Shown here one piece after another: positions 54,026 to 54,933 of a stretch of DNA of 54,933 nt. Each line of letters begins with the position of its first letter. The stretch's first letter is position 1. The DNA is from Streptomyces sp. BR123 (lineage in GTDB: Bacteria; Actinomycetota; Actinomycetes; Streptomycetales; Streptomycetaceae): the NCBI RefSeq assembly GCF_013401435.1, contig NZ_JACBGN010000013.1:1-54933 (forward strand), given 5' to 3'. The notes under the pieces were generated by a model that was not told the origin of the DNA, did not search any database, and worked only from the letters and a program-made list of their open reading frames with translations. A program made the translations under genes and the position numbers.

Positions 54026-54099
54026 TGGGGCGGGTGGGACTCGAACCCACGGCCGACGGATTATGAGTCCGCTGCTCTAACCGGCTGAGCTACCGCCCC
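54026..54099 (-). tRNA. tRNA with CAT anticodon (Met or Ile2)
   Basis: A 74-base cloverleaf: acceptor GGGGCGG/CCGCCCC, anticodon loop CTCATAA, T loop TTCGAGT. The CCA is not encoded. The anticodon CAT alone fits elongator Met or, after lysidine modification, Ile2; the stem GCGGA/TCCGT and CGGCC variable region lean to Ile2. Confidence 0.85.
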
Positions 54100-54261
54100 T
54101 TCACGGCGTGGCGCGTACAAGTGTGCGCGCCGTCTGCCGCAGCATAGCCGCTCATACGATCTCCTGCCTCGGCTGGGCCGTGTCATCGGCTTCGCTGTCG
54201 GTGGAGACCGGTTTGAAGGCTGCCCGGTTCCGCCGGCGGGGCAAAAGTTTCCGCACGCGGG

Positions 54262-54295
54262 CAAAAAAAGAAGAGGACCCCTCGGGGCCCTCTTC
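54262..54295 (-). terminator. intrinsic terminator after the tRNA-Asn pair
   Basis: On the minus strand a GAAGAGG/CCTCTTC stem with GC core is followed by a run of seven T. This is a complete rho-independent signal. Confidence 0.9.
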
Positions 54296-54301
54296 CCTCT
54301 G

Positions 54302-54374
54302 CTCCCCCGGCTGGACTCGAACCAGCAACCCTCCGGTTAACAGCCGAATGCTCTGCCAATTGAGCTACAGGGGA
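54302..54374 (-). tRNA. tRNA-Asn (anticodon GTT)
   Basis: 73 bases: TCCCCTG acceptor with CGGGGGA, anticodon loop CTGTTAA, T loop TTCGAGT. No encoded CCA. Second of two tandem copies in the direction of transcription, just before the terminator. Confidence 0.93.
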
Positions 54375-54379
54375 TCGCG

Positions 54380-54452
54380 CTCCCCCGACTGGACTCGAAC
54401 CAGTAACCTGCCGGTTAACAGCCGGCTGCTCTGCCAATTGAGCTACAGGGGA
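54380..54452 (-). tRNA. tRNA-Asn (anticodon GTT)
   Basis: 73 bases, almost identical to its neighbour five bases away. Differences lie in the anticodon stem (AGCCGGC against ATTCGGC), variable region and T stem. Likely co-transcribed with it. Confidence 0.93.
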
Positions 54453-54597
54453 TTGCTGCGTTGCACCGAACGGCCCACCTCCGGCCTTGCCGGGGGGCGA
54501 GCGCTCGTTGCGAGTCATAGATTAGCGCAAGCAGGGGGGTGCTCCGCCAATCGGTATCGACAGCGGGCCGGGCACCACACGACGAAGGGTGGCAGGC

Positions 54598-54906
54598 ATG
54601 CGCTACAAGGTCACGTTCGTGAGCGGAGTGGCTCTCGGGTACGTCCTCGGGTCACGGGCCGGACGGGAGCGCTACGAACAGATGAAGAAGTGCGTACGCG
54701 GGGTCGCGCAGAACCCGGCCGTGCGCAACGCGGCCGAGACCGCGGGCCAGCAGGGGCGCCATTTCGCCGGCAGGGCGTTCACCGTGGTGGGCGACCGGGT
54801 CGGGGACGTCCTGCCCGCCTCGGTGACCGACCGCGTACGGGTGCTGCGCGGCCGGGCCAACGGAGCCGTCGGCCACGACGACGACTGGGGCACCAGCAAC
54901 ACCTGA
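54598..54906 (+). CDS. YtxH-like small protein
   Basis: 102 residues starting MRYKVTFVSGVALGYVLGSR. A short hydrophobic N-terminal helix with a glycine zipper, then RAGRERYEQMKKCVRGVAQN and a helical tail ending DDDWGTSNT. It resembles YtxH-type membrane-associated proteins of unknown function that are common in Streptomyces. The ATG is set by AAGGG eight bases upstream. Confidence 0.85.
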   Translation: MRYKVTFVSGVALGYVLGSRAGRERYEQMKKCVRGVAQNPAVRNAAETAGQQGRHFAGRAFTVVGDRVGDVLPASVTDRVRVLRGRANGAVGHDDDWGTSNT

Positions 54907-54933
54907 GGCGGCCGGGGCGGGTGGGACGGCGGG

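Noticed and set aside
54302..54452. Tandem tRNA-Asn copies as an integration hotspot
   Set aside because: No integrase gene and no duplicated tRNA end with flanking foreign DNA is visible.

Overview
The window is high-GC (roughly 70% or more) actinobacterial chromosome, almost certainly Streptomyces. The gene content supports this: a PucR-type FasR regulator upstream of fabD-fabH-acpP-fabF, the homodimeric AceE form of pyruvate dehydrogenase E1, DUF3052, DUF3145 and DUF4429 proteins, a TerD-type stress locus, many GTG starts, and many starts with no Shine-Dalgarno. From memory (not checked here), the order resembles the S. coelicolor core region around SCO236x-SCO245x. No phage, IS element, CRISPR array or conjugative element is visible.

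Layout. 1-5.8 kb: a tRNA-Val, a coiled-coil protein, a DUF4383 membrane protein, an ArsR-like regulator divergent from an aldo/keto reductase, an FmdB-type zinc ribbon and an O-methyltransferase. 5.8-14.8 kb: a complete-looking Ter stress locus. It holds a HAD phosphatase, a large double-phosphoribosyltransferase fusion (PRTase-TRSP joined to StiP/PRTase-PELOTA), a CitE-like lyase, three TerD proteins, a TerA-like protein and a DUF475/TerC-like membrane protein. 14.9-20.6 kb: peroxiredoxin, DUF3052, aceE, a voltage-gated-type K+ channel and a secreted I36-type protein. 20.8-28.8 kb: a DHA2 efflux pump with a divergent TetR regulator, an alpha/beta hydrolase, a DUF4429 protein, an AKR-MerR pair divergent from a serine hydrolase, and pirin. 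28.8-33.8 kb: fasR and the type II fatty-acid synthase operon, ended by a hairpin. 33.8-46 kb: DUF3145, an SGNH lipoprotein, a nitrilase, a DUF2142 membrane protein, a DUF1707 protein, a hotdog protein, HxlR divergent from an IRED-like oxidoreductase, an EI24 protein, Ohr, an MDR reductase divergent from MarR, and a zinc-ribbon membrane protein. 46-55 kb: a frameshifted secreted lipase, an MreB/Mbl-like protein, Lrp divergent from a LysE exporter, a fused carboxyltransferase, an MFS pump, a YbdK-type ligase, three tRNAs and a YtxH-like protein.

How the genes work together. Two coherent systems stand out. The fab operon makes and extends acyl-ACP under FasR control. The Ter locus combines calcium-binding TerD sensors and membrane partners with enzymes that, by family, handle a ribosyl or nucleoside-like metabolite. 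Much of the rest is regulator-target pairs arranged divergently (ArsR/AKR, TetR/MFS, MerR/serine hydrolase, HxlR/IRED, MarR/MDR, Lrp/LysE), with candidate operators visible between several of them.

The least explained features are the in-frame fusion in the Ter operon, which has an internal ribosome-binding site and start; the single-base frameshift in the lipase; and a set of short tandem-repeat arrays placed near gene ends or inside a coding tail. All identifications come from reading the sequence and from family knowledge; no database search was run.
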